9,756 nucleotides of DNA, from assembly GCA_016297585.1 (NCBI GenBank), contig JAEDGJ010000089.1:1-9756 (forward strand), in the 5' to 3' direction. Source of the DNA: Clostridiaceae bacterium (GTDB lineage: Bacteria > Bacillota > Clostridia > Oscillospirales > QAMX01). The notes beneath the pieces are model-generated. The model was not told where the DNA came from, did not search any database, and worked only from the letters and a program-made list of their open reading frames with translations. The translations under genes were made by a program, and so were the position numbers. Position 1 is the first letter of the stretch. Each line of letters starts with the position of its first letter. Shown here piece after piece: positions 5,910-9,756 of this stretch.

Positions 5910-7346
5910 TTACGGGCGTTCCCGGTCCAGCAGCGCGAAGGTCTCCCGATACCCGCCCTCCGGCCGGATCTCGAGGATGACGGGCGCCTTCGCCAGCATC
6001 CCGGTCTCCCATGCGCGGAAGAACCCGGCGTAGGAGATGTACTTCCCGTACCAGTCGTCGATGGGCAGATGGTTTTCGAGCTTTCCGCCTGCGATCTTCA
6101 CCTGATGGATATGATACCCGACGATCTCCGCGCCCGTCTCCGCATACCACGCGGAAAGCGTATAGCGCTGCTGGAACGGCGCGTTGTTGCGCGCATGGCC
6201 GACGTCCAAGTGGATGCCGGTCTTTTTTGCGGTATGCGCCCGCAGGATCCGCATAAAGCGCAGGCATTCGTCCGGCAGATACCCGAATCTCCGGCGCTCG
6301 GGCGTGTCCTTCGCGGTCATGTGCATGTTTTCGACGCCGATGACGAGCGAATCCGGCAGCGCGGCGATCTTTTCCGCCGCAAATCCGGCGATCTCGGCGA
6401 GTCTGCCGTCCGACGCCGCGTCCGCGGGAATGTCCGGGACGTGCAAGGTCACGCGTCCCGCCGATACCCTGCCCGCGAAGTCCGCAAACGCGTCCCATTC
6501 CTCCGCACGGAAGCGCCCGCCCGCGACAAGCTCCGGCGCGTGCAGCGAAAGCAGCGTTCCGCCCGCCGCGCGCCACTGCGATACCGGCGGCAGGACGGTT
6601 TCCGGGTCATGGAGCAGCTCCCCGCGCAACTCGATGCAGGAAAGCCCCCGCTCCGCCGCATAGCGGATATCCTCTTCGCGGCGGCAGGAAAGCGCGAGCC
6701 GCTCCGCGAAGTCCGGCGGCACCGGGCAGCGGAAAAAGGACTGCCGGAGGGTGCGCGTCTGCGTATCGTAGTACGCGATCGCGGGTTCCTCGCCGATGTT
6801 CTTGTCCGGATCGGCGGCGGGAAGGAGCCAGCCGCACTCTCCCCGGCGCGTCACGGCGTGCAGATGGGCAAAGAAGGCGGGTGTCTGCGGATGGGTCCGC
6901 TCCCACGCGAGCATCCGCGTCCGGTGCGGCTCCGGAAGGCTCTCCGGCGGATGGTGGCCGCAGACGACCGTGTTTTCGTCCGCCGTCTCCAGCCGCGCGT
7001 AGGTCTCCTCCGCGATCTCTCCCCGGCCGTCAAACAGGAGCAGGAGCTTTGTCTCCCCCAGCGCCGCCGGCGTCGGACGGACATAGGCGTCCGCACAGGC
7101 GGCGGTTTCGGGCGTCCGGTAATCGGCGTTGCCGGGCATCGCAAAGACGGGGATGTCCAGCCCGCGGAGCTTTTCCGCGAAGGCACGGAACGCGTCGGGA
7201 TGCCCGTCCGCGGTAAAGTCCCCGGCAAAGACCAGCGCGTCCGCGCCCTGCTCCCGCAGATCGCGCAGCGCCCAGTCGAATACCTCGTACTGCACGGCGC
7301 GGGGATGGTACGGAAGATGCAGATCGGCGATAAAACAGATTTTCAT
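5910..7346 (-). CDS. Metallophosphoesterase fused to a xylose-isomerase-like TIM barrel
   Basis: A 478-residue cytosolic two-domain protein. Residues 1 to about 205 form a calcineurin-like metallophosphoesterase: D8-x-H10, GDFTAD (42-47), PGNAD (71-75), CGHH (129-132) and A-H161-L-H163. GNAD lacks the His of the usual GNH[DE], as also occurs in YfcE-type phosphodiesterases. Residues from about 215 to the end form a TIM barrel of the sugar-phosphate isomerase/endonuclease IV fold, with metal-ligand motifs GVENMH, HLDVGHA, YHIHQV and VILEIRPEGG; the last Glu is conserved in that fold. Both domains therefore appear catalytically competent. The substrate is unknown; a phosphorylated sugar or a nucleic-acid phosphodiester are options. 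ATG 7346 has GGGGAG at 7360-7355, 8 bases upstream. It is the last gene of a four-gene group, 18 bases after its neighbour. Confidence 0.88.
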   Translation of the reverse strand: MKICFIADLHLPYHPRAVQYEVFDWALRDLREQGADALVFAGDFTADGHPDAFRAFAEKLRGLDIPVFAMPGNADYRTPETAACADAYVRPTPAALGETKLLLLFDGRGEIAEETYARLETADENTVVCGHHPPESLPEPHRTRMLAWERTHPQTPAFFAHLHAVTRRGECGWLLPAADPDKNIGEEPAIAYYDTQTRTLRQSFFRCPVPPDFAERLALSCRREEDIRYAAERGLSCIELRGELLHDPETVLPPVSQWRAAGGTLLSLHAPELVAGGRFRAEEWDAFADFAGRVSAGRVTLHVPDIPADAASDGRLAEIAGFAAEKIAALPDSLVIGVENMHMTAKDTPERRRFGYLPDECLRFMRILRAHTAKKTGIHLDVGHARNNAPFQQRYTLSAWYAETGAEIVGYHIHQVKIAGGKLENHLPIDDWYGKYISYAGFFRAWETGMLAKAPVILEIRPEGGYRETFALLDRERP

Positions 7347-7364
7347 CCTCTCCGCTCCCCTTTT

Positions 7365-7958
7365 TCAGCCGTTTTGGGAAGCTTTTTCCCCGGATACGCG
7401 CGCAAGGATCGCGCGGACCTCCTCCTCGGGCAGCTTCCAGACCGGCACCACCGGCGCGGGTGCGGTGTCATGCGGCAGAAGCTCCCGCTCAAAGATGCCG
7501 ATGTCCTGCCACGCGCCGCATTTGTAGCCCGAATGGTGGTAGGTGCCGACGCGCGCAAAGCCCTGCGACAGATGCAGCCGCTCGCTCTTCTCGTTCGGCA
7601 GCCGGACAAAGCCGTAGGCCGTCCGCACGCCCTGCAGCCGCAGCAGCTCCGTCAGCGCCGCGTACAGCTTTCCGCCGATCCCCTTCGACACATGCGCGCC
7701 GTCCACATAGACCGACAGCTCCGTATTCCACTGGTACGCCTGCCGCTCGCGGTGGCGGTGCGCATAGGCATATCCCGCGATGTCGTCTTCCTCCTCCCAC
7801 ACGAGATACGGATAGACCGCCGTGATCTGTCCGATGCGCTCGGCAAACTCCCTTTCCGTCGGCAGCTCGTATTCAAACGTGACCGGCGTGTCGATGTACT
7901 GCCGGTAGATCCGCAGCAGCGCGCCGCTGTCCGAAACACGGGCGAATCGCATCCCCAT
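7365..7958 (-). CDS. GNAT N-acetyltransferase, phosphinothricin acetyltransferase-like
   Basis: A 197-residue acetyl-CoA-dependent N-acetyltransferase. The N-terminus matches the PAT/YwnH pattern: IYRQYIDTPVTFEYELP (17-33). It is followed by acetyl-CoA motif A, LSVYVDGAHVSKGIGGKLY (81-99), in which S-K-G-I-G-G is the pyrophosphate-binding loop. LPNEKSERLHLSQGF (120-134) and GYKCGAWQDIGIFER (144-158) are characteristic of the family. A tail of about 35 residues (163-197) extends beyond the usual domain. The acceptor amine is unknown; the family includes herbicide, methionine-derivative and amino-acid acetylating enzymes, so resistance should not be assumed. ATG 7958 has AGGGAG about 12 bases upstream; the ATG two codons later is less well placed. 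It lies between another GNAT gene (40-base gap) and the fusion gene (18-base gap). Confidence 0.88.
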   Translation of the reverse strand: MGMRFARVSDSGALLRIYRQYIDTPVTFEYELPTEREFAERIGQITAVYPYLVWEEEDDIAGYAYAHRHRERQAYQWNTELSVYVDGAHVSKGIGGKLYAALTELLRLQGVRTAYGFVRLPNEKSERLHLSQGFARVGTYHHSGYKCGAWQDIGIFERELLPHDTAPAPVVPVWKLPEEEVRAILARVSGEKASQNG

Positions 7959-7998
7959 CGTCTTCTCTTACTCCCTTTTTCCTTTTTTCAGTCCCGAG

Positions 7999-8475
7999 TC
8001 AGTCCAGCACGATCTCCATATAGCGGCGGAACGTGCGCATGCCGTAGTGCTCATAGAACCGTTTCGCACTTTCGTTGAACTCCCAGACATTCAGATCGAT
8101 ATTGTGGCAGCGAAGCTCTTTCGCCCGCTCCTTTGCGGCGTCGAGAAGCATCGTGCCGATGCCGTGCCCGCGCATCGACTCGTCCACGCACAGGTCGTCG
8201 ACGTACAGCGTCCGCATATCCTGCAGCAGCGGGTGATTCTCCCGCACCTGCAGCTCGCAGAACGCGTATCCCGCGAGCACGCCGCCGCATTCCGCGACAA
8301 AGACCGTCTCGTCCTCCCGGGCAAGCAGCGCTTCAAACGCCGCCGCGTCGTATTTCGCCGCGTTTTTCCGGAAAATATCCGGCCGTCCTTCCTCATGCAG
8401 CGCCGCGATCTGCCGCAGCAGCCGCAGCACGTCCTCCAGATCCTCCGGACGCGCCCTTCTGATGGTCACGTTCAA
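7999..8475 (-). CDS. GNAT N-acetyltransferase
   Basis: A 158-residue single-domain GNAT enzyme that transfers acetyl from acetyl-CoA to an unidentified amine. Visible elements are a beta1-alpha1 start, NVTIRRARPEDLEDVLRLL (2-20), VFVAECGGVLAGYAFCEL (58-75), motif A with VDDLCVDESMRGHGIG (92-107) containing the R-G-H-G-I-G loop, and the motif B region LNVWEFNESAKRFYEHYGM. The start is taken as TTG 8475, because GGGAGAGG (8490-8483) sits 7 bases upstream; GTG 8469 is an alternative at 13 bases. An in-frame TTG at 8526 would overlap the preceding gene and has no ribosome binding site. It is unlike the PAT-type neighbour, so the pair is not a recent duplication. It starts 31 bases after the SLH-GH25 stop. 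Confidence 0.87.
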   Translation of the reverse strand: MNVTIRRARPEDLEDVLRLLRQIAALHEEGRPDIFRKNAAKYDAAAFEALLAREDETVFVAECGGVLAGYAFCELQVRENHPLLQDMRTLYVDDLCVDESMRGHGIGTMLLDAAKERAKELRCHNIDLNVWEFNESAKRFYEHYGMRTFRRYMEIVLD

Positions 8476-8506
8476 GCTTTTTCCTCTCCCTTTTTGATTC
8501 CGATTG

Positions 8507-9756
8507 TTAACCGCCGTAGTTGACAAAGCCGATATTCAGGTCGACATAACCGCGGATACCGGGCACTTCTCCCGTCGACGAATACTGCCAGACTGTGTAC
8601 GGGCAGCGCAGCGTGGGCCGTTCGGCGTACTGGGCGTACCAGAAATCGTACGCGGTCAGCCGCTCAAGGTCGCAGCGCTGCGTCGCGATGTACTTGTTGA
8701 AGTAGAGCATCGGCCGGTATCCCTCCTCCGCGATGCGCTCGCAGAACGCCTGCATGCAGTCGGTCAGCGTCTCCGACGGCAGCCCGTAGGTGCGCGCCGT
8801 CTTCAGGCTGACGACCTCCCAGTCGTAGACGACCGGGTAATCGAGCGAAATGCCGCGGATGGCGTCCAGCACGAGGTTTGCCTCCTCCACCGCTTCCGCA
8901 GGGGAAATGGCCTGGGAATAGAAGTACGCGCCGACCTTGATGCCCGCCGCCTTCGCGCCGCGGATGTTCTCCGCGAAACGCGTATCGAGATTCAGCGAGC
9001 CGTCCGTCCCGTAGCCGCGGAAACCGACGCGGATGAACGCAAAGCGCACGCCCGAGGCCGCTACCGCATACCAGTCGATCTCTCCGTTATGCGACGAGAC
9101 GTCGATGCCGAAGAGCGTCTCCTGCCCCGCGTACTGCATCCGTCCGGAAAGGTCTTTATAGAACAGCGCCGGGTCATAGCCGCCTCCCGCGATCGTCGGG
9201 ATCGTGACTCCCGTGTCGGGCGTCTCCTCCGGCTGCACGACCGCCGTCTTCATCAGCTCGCGGATGCGCCAGATGATCGCGCTGATCTCCGCGCGCGTGA
9301 TGCCGGAGGCGGGCTTGAACACCGGGATCCCGCCCTCGTAGCTGCCTTCGATGATGCCCGCACTGTACAGCGCCAGCACCGACGGGTCCATCGTATCGGC
9401 AAACGGCGAGACCTGCGTATCGTCCGGCAAATCGAGCGCCGCCGCCGCAATCTTCGCGATCAGCAGCCTTGTCGCCGCCGCATCCGGATTGCCGGACTCG
9501 CTTCTTTCCAAGTATCCGTTCTCGACGGCAAAGCGGACGTAGCCGCTCGCCCAGTGCGTCCCGGTCGGCGCCTGCTCGTCATATCCCGCCGCGCGCAGGA
9601 TCAGCTTCAGCGCCTCTCCCAGCGTCACGCTTCCGCCCGGACGGAATGTCCCGTTCGGATAGCCGTCGATGACGCCGTCCCGGCTCAGCTCCGCGACATA
9701 GGTATAGTACCAGACGTTTTCCTCGACGTCGCTGTACGGATTGACCCACGGCGCCG
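8507..9756 (-). CDS. Secreted S-layer-homology / GH25 lysozyme-like protein (N-terminus outside window)
   Basis: The open frame runs off the right edge; 415 residues are visible. Three SLH repeats come first: about 5-58 (YSDVEENVWYYTYVAELS, then GYPNGTFRPGG), about 67-110 (HWASGYVRFAVENGYL), and about 115-168 (SPFADTMDPSVLALYSAGII, then FKPASGITRAE). After a Pro/Thr/Gly linker (about 170-195) a glycoside hydrolase 25 domain (215-415) starts with FGIDVSSHNGEIDW and carries the D-x-E pair as YDWE (D311, E313), with WYAQY and VWQYS near the end. SLH repeats anchor proteins to secondary cell-wall polymers, and GH25 cuts the MurNAc-GlcNAc bond of peptidoglycan, so it should act in the cell wall. 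The signal peptide must lie outside. Only the third repeat keeps TRAE. It is the first visible gene of the minus-strand group. Confidence 0.92.
   Translation of the reverse strand, partial: APWVNPYSDVEENVWYYTYVAELSRDGVIDGYPNGTFRPGGSVTLGEALKLILRAAGYDEQAPTGTHWASGYVRFAVENGYLERSESGNPDAAATRLLIAKIAAAALDLPDDTQVSPFADTMDPSVLALYSAGIIEGSYEGGIPVFKPASGITRAEISAIIWRIRELMKTAVVQPEETPDTGVTIPTIAGGGYDPALFYKDLSGRMQYAGQETLFGIDVSSHNGEIDWYAVAASGVRFAFIRVGFRGYGTDGSLNLDTRFAENIRGAKAAGIKVGAYFYSQAISPAEAVEEANLVLDAIRGISLDYPVVYDWEVVSLKTARTYGLPSETLTDCMQAFCERIAEEGYRPMLYFNKYIATQRCDLERLTAYDFWYAQYAERPTLRCPYTVWQYSSTGEVPGIRGYVDLNIGFVNYGG

Noticed and set aside
7365..7958. Calling the PAT-like acetyltransferase an antibiotic or herbicide resistance gene
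   Set aside because: PAT-type GNAT proteins are widespread with varied substrates, and nothing in the neighbourhood indicates resistance.
5832..8078. A 748-codon open frame on the plus strand opposite the metallophosphoesterase fusion and GNAT genes
   Set aside because: It is antisense to clear domain-bearing genes, is Arg-rich with no recognisable domain, and is explained by high GC, which removes stop codons.

Overview
The window comes from the chromosome of a moderately high-GC Gram-positive member of the Clostridia, most likely a gut Oscillospiraceae-type organism. This is inferred from four things: a DUF1292 (YrzB-type) gene, an LplB/YtcP/LipO-type carbohydrate importer whose lipoprotein has a Thr/Ala-rich linker, a secreted S-layer-homology/GH25 lysozyme-like protein, and strong Shine-Dalgarno sites with sigma-A-type promoters. 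No mobile element, CRISPR array, rRNA or tRNA is visible. I did not find an obvious new defence or mobile system. The most unusual protein is a fusion of a metallophosphoesterase and a TIM barrel.

Layout. Left edge (1-551): the 3' tail of an unidentified gene, then a DUF1292 gene ending at a strong terminator. Positions 553-1113 (minus): an uncharacterised, probably metal-binding protein, convergent on the same terminator and driven by a near-consensus promoter at 1190-1218. Positions 1114-1432: an AT-rich divergent control region. Positions 1433-5043 (plus): a three-gene ABC import operon (permease, permease, lipoprotein binding protein), without an ATPase, ending at a terminator. Positions 5118-5808 (minus): a MmcQ/YjbR-family gene and a 75-residue orphan, separated by a terminator; the orphan has its own extended -10 promoter. 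Positions 5910-9756 (minus): four closely spaced genes, read in the order SLH-GH25 protein (start outside the window), GNAT acetyltransferase, PAT-like GNAT acetyltransferase, and the metallophosphoesterase/TIM-barrel fusion. Gaps between them are 31, 40 and 18 bases.

How the genes work together. The import operon should bring in an oligosaccharide or sugar-like solute, using an ATPase encoded elsewhere, as MsmX-type ATPases do for this transporter class. No glycoside hydrolase or regulator sits beside it to name the substrate. The four-gene minus-strand group is probably co-transcribed, but its members have no obvious shared pathway. Gene junctions are compact, and three hairpin terminators with A/T tracts on both sides insulate the convergent or successive units.
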